DNA of 64,000 bases, taken from NCBI GenBank assembly GCA_030064845.1, contig JASJEC010000050.1, positions 1 to 64,000 on the forward strand. The letters run 5' to 3'. The notes below the pieces were generated by a model, which worked only from the letters and a program-made list of their open reading frames with translations, did no database searches and was not told the DNA's origin. Source of the stretch: Kiloniellales bacterium. Its GTDB lineage: Bacteria > Pseudomonadota > Alphaproteobacteria > Kiloniellales > JAKSDN01. Both the position numbers and the translations under genes were made by a program. Shown piece by piece: positions 7,989-16,373 of the stretch (position 1 is its first letter; every line of letters begins with the position of its first letter).

Positions 7989-8723
7989 CTACTCCTCGCT
8001 CACCCCGACGAGGTGCTGGCGGGCCTTCTCCAGATGGGCTTCGATCGTCGCCTCGGCGCCTTCGGCGTCGCGGCTGCGCAGGGCCTCGTAGAGCTGGCGG
8101 TGCTGGCGGTTGTAGGCCTCGATGCGCTTGGCGGTCAGGATCTTCTCCTTCATGCGCCCCCATTGGGCGTGGCTGCGCACGTCGTTGATCTGGCGGTACA
8201 GCGACAGCAGCAGGGGATTACGCGTGCATTCCGCGAGCAGGAGGTGGAAATGCTCGTCGGCGTTCGAGAAGGCCTCGCGATCCTCGCCCGCCCGCTCGAC
8301 GCGCGCGAGCGCCTCGGCCAAGCGATCGAGATCCCGCGCCGTGGCGTTGACCGCCGCCAGGCGGGCGATTCTCGGCTCGAGCGCCAGGCGCACCTCGATC
8401 AGCTCCAGGGGGCTGGTCTGCTCCGCCATGGAGCTGCCGTCGGCGGCGGGGCGGAAGCTGACGAAGGTGCCGCTGCCGATCCGGCGGCTCAGAAGGCGCT
8501 GCTCCTCGAGGCGCCGCAGCGCCTCGCGCACGGTGCTCCGCGACGCGCCGAAATGGGTCGCGAGGTCGCGCTCGGCCGGCAGCCTGGACCCGTAGGCGTA
8601 GGTGCCGTCCATGATCGCCTGGCGCAGGCGCGCCGCGATCGCCGCGGCGCCGCCGGCCACCGTGCGCGGCAGCCTCGGCTTGCTTTCCGGGCCGCGCTGG
8701 TCGCTCGCATCGAGCTGAACCAT
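7989..8723 (-). CDS. FadR-type GntR transcriptional regulator
   Basis: A 244-residue regulator. The N-terminal winged helix-turn-helix (about residues 25-90) includes LPAERDLATHFGASRSTVREAL, reported here by position 49-70. A C-terminal all-helical FCD ligand domain follows, with Asp-x3-His (NADEHFH) and later His residues in the YNRQHRQLYEAL and AHL segments typical of metal-assisted effector binding. FadR-subfamily members usually sense a small carboxylate or the pathway substrate. It is divergent from glnT and so is the likely regulator of the amine cluster. I chose ATG 8723 over the upstream ATG at 8783 because AAAGG lies eight bases before it. Effector unknown. Confidence 0.88.
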   Translation of the reverse strand: MVQLDASDQRGPESKPRLPRTVAGGAAAIAARLRQAIMDGTYAYGSRLPAERDLATHFGASRSTVREALRRLEEQRLLSRRIGSGTFVSFRPAADGSSMAEQTSPLELIEVRLALEPRIARLAAVNATARDLDRLAEALARVERAGEDREAFSNADEHFHLLLAECTRNPLLLSLYRQINDVRSHAQWGRMKEKILTAKRIEAYNRQHRQLYEALRSRDAEGAEATIEAHLEKARQHLVGVSEE

Positions 8724-8741
8724 TTTTCGACCTTTCGAAAA

Positions 8742-8755
8742 AATTGGTTCACAAC
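8742..8755. promoter_or_regulatory. Candidate operator half of regulator/glnT intergenic region (site 1)
   Basis: AATTGGTTCACAAC, next to the regulator start. The same motif minus one base, AATTGGTTACAAC, occurs at 8884-8896. Repetition of a GGTT/ACAAC element within one divergent promoter region suggests a binding site for the GntR protein encoded alongside. No binding data. Confidence 0.4.
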
Positions 8756-8883
8756 TGGTTCCAAATATGGTGGAGTTAACCACGTTACGTCAACAGCGTC
8801 GTTTTGCTGATTTTCTGGCCTATTCGGCTCAAAGGGCCCCGGCGCACCGACAGGCGCTCGGCCAGAGGCGATAATTGGTATGG

Positions 8884-8896
8884 AATTGGTTACAAC
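8884..8896. promoter_or_regulatory. Candidate operator of regulator/glnT intergenic region (site 2)
   Basis: AATTGGTTACAAC, containing the perfect short palindrome GGTTACAACC at 8888-8897. It is the second copy of the motif at 8742-8755, in the same orientation and on the glnT side. The remainder of the 301-bp spacer (8724-9024) holds no gene I can support. Confidence 0.4.
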
Positions 8897-9024
8897 CGCT
8901 GGCGCGGCGTGACGGCATAGTCGCAGGTCTTTGGGGGGACCGGGCACGGAGCGGCGGAGCGAACCGGCCGCCCGCGCACAAGAACACCCGGGGACCTTGG
9001 ATCGAGGACGGGGAGGGCGAACAG

Positions 9025-10494
9025 ATGACGGATATCGAAGCCTTTGTGGAAGCGCCTGGACGGGCGGAGCTCGTCAAGCAGGTGCGGATGAAGATCGACG
9101 ATCTCGGGATCGACTATCTCTACCTGCAGTTCGTCTCGGTGACGGGGCGGATCTGCGGCAAGGGCATTCCCGCGGATCACTGGGAATCCGTGGCTGAGCG
9201 GGGCTTCCAGCTGGTCTACGGCGCCACGGTCAACCTCTTCCTCAACCGGCACGGCGAGTACCTGGGCTACGGGCCGCAGGACAAGGAGCTGGTCGGTATT
9301 CCCGAGCCGGAGACCTTCTGCCAGCTGCCCTGGGACAAGCGGGTCGCGCGGGTCTTCTGCACCCTGTTCCGCAACCGCGAGGAGCGCGAGAATCCGGGCG
9401 CCTTCCTGACCGCTGACTGCCGCGGCAACCTGCGCCGGATCCACGACCAGTTCCAGCAGGAGCACAAGGGCCTGCATCTCCGGCACGGCACCGAGCCGGA
9501 GATGATGTGGCTGAAGAAGGGCGCGGACGGCAAGCCGGACGGCGGCTTCTCGAACCCCTACTGCTATCACATCGATCAGTTCGAGAGCCTGCGGCCGGTC
9601 TACATGAAGGTGATCGAGTACAGCAAGGCGATGGGCCTCGACATGATCCAGGGCGATCACGAGGACGCGCCCGGCCAGCTCGAGCTCAACTTCACCTTCG
9701 ACGACGCGCTCAGGACCGCCGATCGCCTGACCACCTATCGCCAGATCTGCGCCCAGGTGGCGCGCGAGTTCGAGCTGATCGCCTGCTTCATGTCGAAGCC
9801 CTTCATGGGGGTCTCGGCATCGGGCTGCCACCACAACATCTCGTTCTGGCACGGCGGCGAGGACCAGGTGAACCCGCTGCACCAGGACCCGATGCCGGCG
9901 ATGCCGGACGTCTTCACCTACAAGAAGGGTGGCGAGAACACCTTCATGCCGGACACCGACGATCCACAGATGCCCGGCAAGGTCGGCCTGCAGGTGGTCG
10001 GCGGCATCGTGAAGCACCTTGGCGCGCTGACCGCGATCGGCTCCTCGACCGTGAACTCCTACCGCCGGCTCTGGGACACGGGCTTCTGGGCGCCGGTCTT
10101 CGCCGACTGGGGCTACCAGAACCGGACCACGGGGCTCAGGATCTCGGCGCCCGGCCGTTTCGAGTACCGCTCGGTGGACTCCATGGTGAACCCGCACCTC
10201 ATGGCCGCGGCGATCATCAAGGCGGCCGACGACGGCATCAGGAACGACATCGATCCCGGCCCGCCGGAAGACCGCAACATCTACCAGGCCATGGAGGCCG
10301 GCAAGCAGGTCAGGCGCCTGCCCATGACCCTGGGCGACGCGCTGGACGCCTTGGCCAAGGACGAGGTCATCCAGTCGGCCATGCCGGGCGAGATGTACCG
10401 GCTCTACAACGAGTACAAGCGCGACGAGTGGGAGCGCTTCCTCCACACCGTGACCGACTGGGACGTCGAGACCTATCTCGACTGTCTGCCCTGA
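9025..10494 (+). CDS. glnT: Type III-like glutamine synthetase / gamma-glutamylmethylamide synthetase family
   Basis: A 489-residue ATP-dependent ligase of the GlnT/GmaS family, joining glutamate to ammonia or a small amine. Visible motifs are EDAPGQLELNF from about residue 213 (metal and glutamate site), SASGCHHN (ATP/glutamate loop), NSYRRL and RFEYRS. The ATG at 9025 follows GGGGAGGG; an upstream in-frame ATG at 8875 lies in the promoter and is rejected. It heads an operon with three genes matching MgsA, MgsB and MgsC. In methylotrophs the GmaS ligase makes gamma-glutamylmethylamide from methylamine, and MgsABC makes N-methylglutamate. That pairing makes an amine substrate more likely than ammonia, but this is inference and the actual amine is unknown. 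Confidence 0.82.
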   Translation: MTDIEAFVEAPGRAELVKQVRMKIDDLGIDYLYLQFVSVTGRICGKGIPADHWESVAERGFQLVYGATVNLFLNRHGEYLGYGPQDKELVGIPEPETFCQLPWDKRVARVFCTLFRNREERENPGAFLTADCRGNLRRIHDQFQQEHKGLHLRHGTEPEMMWLKKGADGKPDGGFSNPYCYHIDQFESLRPVYMKVIEYSKAMGLDMIQGDHEDAPGQLELNFTFDDALRTADRLTTYRQICAQVAREFELIACFMSKPFMGVSASGCHHNISFWHGGEDQVNPLHQDPMPAMPDVFTYKKGGENTFMPDTDDPQMPGKVGLQVVGGIVKHLGALTAIGSSTVNSYRRLWDTGFWAPVFADWGYQNRTTGLRISAPGRFEYRSVDSMVNPHLMAAAIIKAADDGIRNDIDPGPPEDRNIYQAMEAGKQVRRLPMTLGDALDALAKDEVIQSAMPGEMYRLYNEYKRDEWERFLHTVTDWDVETYLDCLP

Positions 10495-10515
10495 TCTGAA
10501 GGAGACGAGAAGACC

Positions 10516-11451
10516 ATGTGCGGCATTGCCGGACTGATTCACAAGGGGTCGAGCGGGGATATCGGTCAGGAGATGACCTCGATGCTTCAAGCCTTGAAGC
10601 ATCGGGGCCCTGACTCGACCGGCTTCGCCCTCTATGGCCCCGCCATGGGGGACAAGTACGTCGTGCGCTTCAAGGTGGCCGAGCAGGAGGACGCCAAGAA
10701 GGGCTTCGACATCCAGCACCAGATGGCCGAGCGCAAGGGCCTGGTCGACGAGCGCCTGCTCGAGATGGGCGCCAAGGTCGAGGCCCGGGACCAGGCGACC
10801 GACTACGCCTACCGCTACACCTTCACCTTCGACGGCGACCTGAGGCGCCTGGCCGACTTCATCGAGGACGTCGAGGGTGTCGAGATCCTGTCGCTCGGCC
10901 ACGCGCTGGAACTGATCAAGGACCTGGGTGACGCCGGCGTGGTCGCGGGGCAGTACAGCCTCGGCGGCTTCAAGGGCACCCACGGGATCGGCCACACCCG
11001 CATGGCCACGGAGTCCGACGTGGACATCCGCTCGGCCCATCCCTACTGGGCCTACCCCTTCAACGACGTCTCCGTGGTGCACAACGGCCAGCTGACCAAC
11101 TACTGGTCCTACCGCCGTGCGCTGGAGCGGCGCGGCCACCGCTTCATGTCGAACTGCGATTCCGAGCTGATCGCGGTCTACATCGCCGACCAGATCGACC
11201 GCGGCAACGACCTGGAGGGCGCCATGGTCCGCTCGGTCGACGAGCTCGACGGCGTCTTTACCTACCTGGTGGCGACCTCCGACAGCCTCGGCATGGCCAA
11301 GGACGTCATGGCCGCCAAGCCCATGGTGCTCTACGAGGGCGACGACCTGATCGCGCTGGCCTCGGAAGAGGTCGCGATCCGCAGCATTTTCCCGCACGAG
11401 ATCGACACCTTCGATCCCTACGAAGGGGAGGTACGGGTATGGCAGAACTGA
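10516..11451 (+). CDS. mgsA: Class II glutamine amidotransferase subunit (MgsA/GlxB-like)
   Basis: A 311-residue N-terminal-nucleophile amidotransferase. Cys2 after the initiator Met is the predicted nucleophile (MCGIAGL), and the family motifs LKHRGPDSTG, GHTRMAT and VVHNGQLTNY are all present. It corresponds to the glutaminase domain of glutamate synthase encoded as a separate subunit, as in N-methylglutamate synthase (MgsA). It would release nitrogen, or an amine, from glutamine or a gamma-glutamylamide for use by the MgsC-type subunit. AAGGAG lies upstream of the ATG. Its 3' end overlaps the next gene by 13 bases, so subunits are probably made in step. The MgsA assignment rests on synteny as well as sequence. 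Confidence 0.82.
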   Translation: MCGIAGLIHKGSSGDIGQEMTSMLQALKHRGPDSTGFALYGPAMGDKYVVRFKVAEQEDAKKGFDIQHQMAERKGLVDERLLEMGAKVEARDQATDYAYRYTFTFDGDLRRLADFIEDVEGVEILSLGHALELIKDLGDAGVVAGQYSLGGFKGTHGIGHTRMATESDVDIRSAHPYWAYPFNDVSVVHNGQLTNYWSYRRALERRGHRFMSNCDSELIAVYIADQIDRGNDLEGAMVRSVDELDGVFTYLVATSDSLGMAKDVMAAKPMVLYEGDDLIALASEEVAIRSIFPHEIDTFDPYEGEVRVWQN

Positions 11452-12284
11452 ATCAGGAACATGAATCCCACCGCATGGGGATGCATACCGAGCAGCTTGC
11501 CGGGCGCACCCAGCAGGTCTTCTTTTCGGCCGAGGAAAGCGAGAACTTCACCTATCCCTATGCCTTCGAGGTCGACTTCAACAAGCGCGCCGAGTTCGAC
11601 GCGGCCGATCTCGACGCGCCGGCCGTCAATCTAAGGATCCGCGAGCTGATGGCCGAAGGCCACGGCACGATCGTGATCAAGAATCCCGGCGCCAAGCACG
11701 GCCTTGGCGTCGGCATCCTGAACCGGCTGCAGCTCTATTTCGAGGGCAGCCTCGGCTACTTCGGGGTCGGTCTGATCGACGGCCCCAACGTCCGGATCAG
11801 CGGCCGCGTCGGCTGGTCCTGCGCCGAGAACATGATGGCCGGGACCGTGGTGATCGAGAAGAACGCCGGCTCGACCTTCGGCGCGGCGATCCGCGGCGGC
11901 GACCTGGTCTGCAAGGGCGACGTCGGCTCGCGCACCGGGATCGACCAGAAGGGCGGCACGATCATTGTCGGCGGCAAGACCGGCGCCTTCTCCGGCTTCA
12001 TGATGCAGCGCGGCCGGATGGTCATTTGCGGCGATGCCGGCAAGAACCTGGGCGACTCCATGTACGACGGCACGATCTACGTCGGCGGCGAGATCGAGGA
12101 TCTGGGCGTCGACGCGGTCGAGGGCGAGATGACCGATCTCGACCTACAGTGGCTGAAGCGCAAGCTGATGGCTTACGACCTCGAGCCGAAGAACGGGTTC
12201 GAGAACATGAAGAAGATCGTCGCCGGAAAACAGCTCTGGAACTACGACAATCTGGAGCCCACCGAGAAGAAGCTCGTTCTCTAG
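11439..12284 (+). CDS. mgsB: GXGXG-domain glutamate synthase-like subunit (MgsB/GlxC-like)
   Basis: A 281-residue protein made largely of the right-handed beta-helix that forms the C-terminal GXGXG domain of glutamate synthase. Repeated glycine-rich turns are visible from about residue 75 to 230 (for example ISGRVGWSCAENMMAG and CKGDVGSRTGIDQKGG). It has a structural role in the three-subunit enzyme. It starts inside the end of the amidotransferase gene with GGGGAGG in position as a ribosome site, and is followed 15 bp later by the FMN subunit gene. Separate encoding of the three glutamate-synthase domains in the order amidotransferase, GXGXG, FMN domain matches mgsABC. Confidence 0.82.
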   Translation: MAELNQEHESHRMGMHTEQLAGRTQQVFFSAEESENFTYPYAFEVDFNKRAEFDAADLDAPAVNLRIRELMAEGHGTIVIKNPGAKHGLGVGILNRLQLYFEGSLGYFGVGLIDGPNVRISGRVGWSCAENMMAGTVVIEKNAGSTFGAAIRGGDLVCKGDVGSRTGIDQKGGTIIVGGKTGAFSGFMMQRGRMVICGDAGKNLGDSMYDGTIYVGGEIEDLGVDAVEGEMTDLDLQWLKRKLMAYDLEPKNGFENMKKIVAGKQLWNYDNLEPTEKKLVL

Positions 12285-12299
12285 GAGTGGAGTAGAGAG

Positions 12300-13688
12300 A
12301 TGGCAGCCATCGAACGCGACGCGCCGAAGCCGGCGAAAGCGGAAGCCCCGGCCAAGACCAAGCGCAACACCCACAACCTCGGCCGGAGCTTCATGTTCCC
12401 GCCGGAGGTGATCGACGACATCCACATCAAGTCCGAGCTCGGCCGCTACCGCATGCGCGGCTTCTCGCTGTTCAAGAAGATCCCGACCTGGGACGACCTG
12501 ACCTTCCTGCCGGGCACGCTGACGCGCTTCGTGATCGAAGGCTACCGCGAGAAGTGCCTGACCAAGACGGTCATCGGCCCCAAGGCGAAGCGCCCGCTCG
12601 AGCTGGACATCCCGATCTACGTTACCGGCATGAGCTTCGGCGCTCTCTCCTACGAGGCCAAGACCGCCCTGGCGCGCGGCGCCACCATGGCGGGCACCGC
12701 GACCTGCTCGGGCGAGGGCGGCATGATCCCCGACGAGCGGCGCTATTCCTCCAAGTGGCTATACCAGTGCATCCAGTCGCGCTACGGCTTCAACCCGCAC
12801 CACCTGCGCTTGGCCGACGCCTGCGAGTTCTTCATCGGCCAGGGTTGCAAGGTCGGCCTCGGCGGCCACTTGATGGGCCAGAAGGTGACCGACCAGGTCG
12901 CCGAGATGCGCTCCCTGCCGGCTGGCATCGATCAGCGCTCGCCGGCGCGCCATCCGGACTGGCTGGGACCCGATGACTTGGCCTTGAAGATCAACGAGAT
13001 CCGCGAGGCGACCAACTGGGAGATCCCGATCCAGCTCAAGCTGGGCGCGGCGCGGGTCTATGACGACGTGCGCATGGCCGCCAAGACCGAGCCGGACTCG
13101 ATCTACATCGATGGCATGGAAGGCGGCACGGGCGCGGGGCCGCACCTGGCGACCGAAGAGACTGGCGTGCCCGGCATCGCGGCGATCCGCCAGGCGCGCA
13201 AGGCGCTCGACGACGTCGGCAAGACGGGCGAGATCTCCCTGGTCTACGCCGGCGGCATCCGCAATGGCGGCGACGTCGCCAAGGCGCTCGCGCTGGGCGC
13301 TGACGCGGTGGCCATCGGCCACTCGGTCATGATGGCGCTCAATTGCAACAAGGACATTCCAGAAGCCGACTTCCAGGAGGAGATGGGCGTCGAGCCGGGC
13401 TACTGCTACCACTGCCACACCGGGCGCTGTCCGGTCGGCGTGGCGACGCAGGATCCCAAGCTGCGGGCCCGCCTCGATCCCGACGCGGCGGCCGAGCGGG
13501 TCTACAACTTCCTGCACTGCCTCGCCATCGAGTGCCAGATGATGGCGCGGGCCTGCGGCAAGACCAACGTCCACTCGCTCGAGCCCGAGGACCTGGCGGC
13601 GCTCACCATGGAGGCCTCGGCGCTCGCCATGGTGCCCCTGGCCGGCTCCCAGCACACGGTCGGGCGTCCCGACATGACCCGCTACTGA
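12300..13688 (+). CDS. mgsC: FMN-binding glutamate synthase-like subunit (MgsC/GlxD-like)
   Basis: A 462-residue protein matching the central FMN/iron-sulfur domain of glutamate synthase. The barrel region includes YVTGMSFGALSYEAK, GEGGMIPDERR, IYIDGMEGGTGAGP and AGGIRNGGDVAKALALGADAV, reported in parts. Cys369, Cys372 and Cys377 (CYHCHTGRCP) are positioned to bind an iron-sulfur cluster. It is expected to carry out the reductive transfer that makes glutamate, or in the MgsC case N-methylglutamate. It lacks the amidotransferase and GXGXG domains, which are supplied by the two preceding genes. The 11-bp gap to the next gene supports cotranscription. Confidence 0.85.
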   Translation: MAAIERDAPKPAKAEAPAKTKRNTHNLGRSFMFPPEVIDDIHIKSELGRYRMRGFSLFKKIPTWDDLTFLPGTLTRFVIEGYREKCLTKTVIGPKAKRPLELDIPIYVTGMSFGALSYEAKTALARGATMAGTATCSGEGGMIPDERRYSSKWLYQCIQSRYGFNPHHLRLADACEFFIGQGCKVGLGGHLMGQKVTDQVAEMRSLPAGIDQRSPARHPDWLGPDDLALKINEIREATNWEIPIQLKLGAARVYDDVRMAAKTEPDSIYIDGMEGGTGAGPHLATEETGVPGIAAIRQARKALDDVGKTGEISLVYAGGIRNGGDVAKALALGADAVAIGHSVMMALNCNKDIPEADFQEEMGVEPGYCYHCHTGRCPVGVATQDPKLRARLDPDAAAERVYNFLHCLAIECQMMARACGKTNVHSLEPEDLAALTMEASALAMVPLAGSQHTVGRPDMTRY

Positions 13689-13698
13689 GGAGGGGAAG

Positions 13699-14088
13699 AT
13701 GACCGAGAAGCAGGACGTCGATCACTTTCTCAAGTCCGACGGTCTCGACACCGAGCGCGAGAAGGTCATCGGCCAGCACATCGGCTACCGCTACGACGTC
13801 AACCTCGTGCCCGACTACGAGCGGCTCACGCCCTTCCTCAAGGGTTATATGGAGCATATGGGCTGGGACGACCTCAACTGGCTGGAGGACGTCCACATGG
13901 GCTACGAGGAGGGCCGGCCGGCGGTCTTCGACCGCAACATCAACGGGTGGGTGACCGTGCCAAGCGACATGAAGCTGCCGGACAACCAGCAGGACCGGGA
14001 CATGATCGCACGAGAGCTGCTGATCAAGTTCCAGATGTCCGACCGCCACCCCATGGTGGAGCTGCACAAGGCCTACAAAAAGTTCTAG
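13699..14088 (+). CDS. Unrecognised 129-residue protein within the mgs-like operon
   Basis: I do not recognise a family. The protein is soluble-looking, acidic in the middle, rich in Asp, Tyr and Met, and has no signal peptide or membrane helix. It has no Cys. Its C-terminus is basic and ends HKAYKKF. A very good AGGAGGGG ribosome site precedes the ATG, and only 11 bp separate it from mgsC, so it is a real operon member. Its position between the ligase/synthase genes and the importer genes suggests a role as an accessory subunit, or an enzyme acting on the same substrate. No function is claimed. Confidence 0.75.
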   Translation: MTEKQDVDHFLKSDGLDTEREKVIGQHIGYRYDVNLVPDYERLTPFLKGYMEHMGWDDLNWLEDVHMGYEEGRPAVFDRNINGWVTVPSDMKLPDNQQDRDMIARELLIKFQMSDRHPMVELHKAYKKF

Positions 14089-14093
14089 CGTAC

Positions 14094-14133
14094 GGCGCGG
14101 CCGCCGCCCGAGAATGGCCGCCGCGCCCTTTCC
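14094..14133 (+). terminator. Possible weak terminator after the 129-residue protein gene
   Basis: GGCGCGGC (14094-14101) pairs with GCCGCGCC (14120-14127), followed by CTTTCC. The T-tract is poor, so attenuation rather than full termination is more likely before the importer genes. Confidence 0.3.
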
Positions 14134-14217
14134 GAGACCTCGAAGAACGAGACCCGGCGAAAAACCGGGCGGTTCCCGGAGGAACAGGTTTTGGTTTTCA
14201 CGAACTGGGAGGTTTCC

Positions 14218-15192
14218 ATGACTGTTGAGAGCACCCTTACCAAGACGGCCACGGCGATCGTCGCCGCCGCGGCGCTCAGCCTCGGCGCGGCGGTCTCCGC
14301 GAAGGCCGACTCGTCCGATCCGATCAAGATCCCGATCCACAACTGGTCGAGCCAGATCGTCGGCGCCAACATCGTCGGCAAGATCCTGAACGAGGCCGGC
14401 TACGAGGCCGAGTACATCCCGGCCGACAGCCAGGTGGTCTACACCTCCATGTGCGAGGGCGACATCGACCTGGTCCACGAGGTCTGGCAGGGCGCCTTCG
14501 GCGTCGCCTTCGAGAAGGTCGTCGACGAGGGCTGCGTGGTCGACGCGGCGACCCACGACGCCAAGACCCGTGAGGAATGGTGGTACCCCAGCTACGTCGA
14601 GGAAGTCTGCCCGGGGCTGCCCGACTGGGAGGCGCTGAACAAGTGCGCGGATCTCTTCAAGACGCCTGAGACCGGCGACAAGGGCCGCTTCCTGGCGGGC
14701 CCGGTCGACTGGCTGAAGCATGACCACGAGCGGGTCGAAGGCCTGGGCATGAACTTCCAGGTGGTCAATGCCGGATCGGCCGCCGCGCTCTGGGCCGAGC
14801 TCGAGTCCGCGTCGAAGCGCAAGGAGCCGATCGTGCTGTTCAACTGGACGCCGAACTTCATCGAGGCGATCTACGAGGGCAAGTTCGTCGAGTTCCCGGC
14901 CTACGACCCGGCCTGCAAGGACGATCCCGCCTGGGGCATGAACGCCGAGAAGACCTACGACTGCGGCAACCCCAAGGACGGCTATCTCAAGATCGGCGTC
15001 TGGCAGGGCATGCCGGAGAAGTGGCCGGGCGCCTACAAGATCATGCAGCGGATGAACTTCTCCAACCTCGACATCGCCGTGATGTCGAAGCTGGCGGACA
15101 TCGACGGCATGGAGCCCGAGGAAGCGGCCGACAAGTGGCTCGCGGACAACGAGGCGAAGTGGCGCGGCTGGATCGAAGGCATCGGCAGCTGA
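14218..15192 (+). CDS. Glycine betaine/proline-type ABC transporter substrate-binding protein
   Basis: A 324-residue periplasmic binding protein of the OpuAC/ProX class. A Sec signal peptide covers about residues 1-33 (hydrophobic AAALSLGAA, then SAKA cleavage region). The mature part contains the family blocks HNWSSQIVGANIVG, DLVHEVWQG and LFNWTPNF; many Trp and Tyr residues fit a cation-pi cage for a quaternary amine. ATG 14218 follows GGGAGG at ideal spacing. It is separated from its ATPase gene by a strong terminator-like hairpin, a usual arrangement giving more binding protein than membrane parts. Ligand inferred: betaine, carnitine, gamma-butyrobetaine or similar. Confidence 0.85.
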   Translation: MTVESTLTKTATAIVAAAALSLGAAVSAKADSSDPIKIPIHNWSSQIVGANIVGKILNEAGYEAEYIPADSQVVYTSMCEGDIDLVHEVWQGAFGVAFEKVVDEGCVVDAATHDAKTREEWWYPSYVEEVCPGLPDWEALNKCADLFKTPETGDKGRFLAGPVDWLKHDHERVEGLGMNFQVVNAGSAAALWAELESASKRKEPIVLFNWTPNFIEAIYEGKFVEFPAYDPACKDDPAWGMNAEKTYDCGNPKDGYLKIGVWQGMPEKWPGAYKIMQRMNFSNLDIAVMSKLADIDGMEPEEAADKWLADNEAKWRGWIEGIGS

Positions 15193-15219
15193 CCGTGCCC
15201 TGACGCATTGGACGTAGGC

Positions 15220-15263
15220 ACCGCCCTCCCGGCGCGCTAAGCTGGGAGGGCGGTATGCTTTTT
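15220..15263 (+). terminator. Strong intrinsic terminator/attenuator between binding protein and ATPase genes
   Basis: A perfect 11-bp stem, ACCGCCCTCCC (15220-15230) with GGGAGGGCGGT (15244-15254), a 13-base loop and a T-rich tail ending TTTTT at 15263. It probably lets part of the transcription stop after the substrate-binding protein gene. Confidence 0.8.
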
Positions 15264-15346
15264 GCCGTCCGGCCAGGAACCCGTCGAAAGGTTCTCGGCC
15301 GGCGCGACGACAAGAACAAGCGATAACCAACGGGGAACCTGGCGAG

Positions 15347-16372
15347 ATGAGCGAGGCCGAAGCGCTCCTGTCCTGCCGCCATGTCTGGAAGCTTTACGGC
15401 GACAGCCCGAAGGATTTCCTGGCGCAGCACGGCGGCAGCCCGGACCTCGAGACCATAAGGCAGGCCGGGTTCATTCCCGCGGTCCGGGACACCAGCATCG
15501 ACGTCTTTCCCGGCGAGATCGTCATCATCATGGGGCTCTCGGGCTCGGGCAAATCGACCCTGGTGCGTTGCCTGTCGCGGCTGATCGAGCCGACCGCCGG
15601 CGCTGTGGTGTTCGAGGGCCAAGACCTGCTGCAGGCCACGCCGGAAGAGCTGATCGAGATCCGACGCCACAAGATGGGCATGGTGTTCCAGCATTTCGCC
15701 CTGCTGCCCCACCGCACCGTCCTGCAGAACGTGGCCTTCCCCTTGGAGGTTCAGGGCGTGGACCGGGCCAAGCGCGAGGCGCGGGCGCGCGAGATGATCG
15801 AGCTGGTCGGTCTGGAAGGTCGCGAGAAGTACTATCCGCGCGAGCTCTCCGGCGGCCAGCAGCAGCGCGTCGGCATCGCCCGCTCGCTGGCGGTGGCCCC
15901 CGACCTCTGGTTCCTCGATGAGCCCTTCTCTGCGCTCGACCCGCTGATCCGGCGCGAGATGCAGGACGAGTTCCTGCGGCTCCAGGCCATGCTCAGGAAG
16001 ACCATCGTCTTCATCACCCACGATTTCGACGAGGCGATCCGCCTGGCCGATCGCATCGCGATCATGAAGGACGGCGCGATCGACCAGTTCGGCACGGCCG
16101 AGGAGATCGTCACCAACCCGGCGACCGATTACGTCCGCGAGTTCACCAAGGAGGTCTCGCGCGACAAGCTGCTCACCGTACGCAGCGTCATGCAGCCGGC
16201 CGGGTCGGCCAACGGCGCGGATCTCAGCGTCGAGGCGGGGGACAAGCTCGCCACCGCGGCGGAGAAGATCCTGCGCCACGACAGCCCGGTCGCGGTCCTT
16301 GAGGAGGGCCGCCCGGTCGGCGTCATCACGCGGGAAGACGTAATCCGGGCCCTGCACGGCCAGGCCAGCTGA
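15347..16372 (+). CDS. Glycine betaine-type ABC transporter ATP-binding protein (ProV-like)
   Basis: A 341-residue ATPase. It has the ProV/OpuAA-type long N-terminus containing Gly-Asp-Ser-Pro and a Leu-Glu-Thr-Ile stretch, then Walker A GLSGSGKST near residue 65, the Q-loop FQHFALLPHRT, signature LSGGQQQR, Walker B LWFLDEP and switch His in ITHDFDEA. The C-terminal 80 residues carry a CBS-like region ending GVITREDVIRAL, which in relatives senses ionic strength or nucleotides. It is followed one base later by the permease gene. It energises import of the substrate caught by the upstream binding protein. Confidence 0.87.
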   Translation: MSEAEALLSCRHVWKLYGDSPKDFLAQHGGSPDLETIRQAGFIPAVRDTSIDVFPGEIVIIMGLSGSGKSTLVRCLSRLIEPTAGAVVFEGQDLLQATPEELIEIRRHKMGMVFQHFALLPHRTVLQNVAFPLEVQGVDRAKREARAREMIELVGLEGREKYYPRELSGGQQQRVGIARSLAVAPDLWFLDEPFSALDPLIRREMQDEFLRLQAMLRKTIVFITHDFDEAIRLADRIAIMKDGAIDQFGTAEEIVTNPATDYVREFTKEVSRDKLLTVRSVMQPAGSANGADLSVEAGDKLATAAEKILRHDSPVAVLEEGRPVGVITREDVIRALHGQAS

Positions 16373-16373
16373 C

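Noticed and set aside
8890-11397. Very long minus-strand frame (835 codons) opposite glnT and mgsA
   Set aside because: Composition is Val/His/Asp/Arg-rich with the pattern expected from antisense of a high-GC gene; the plus-strand genes have clear family motifs.
12144-13655. Minus-strand frames opposite mgsC
   Set aside because: Shadows; the plus strand has the FMN-domain and Cys-cluster motifs.
14150-14200. Second hairpin CCCGG/CCGGG upstream of the binding-protein gene as a terminator
   Set aside because: Only a five-base stem with an A-rich loop and no T-run; it is more likely incidental.
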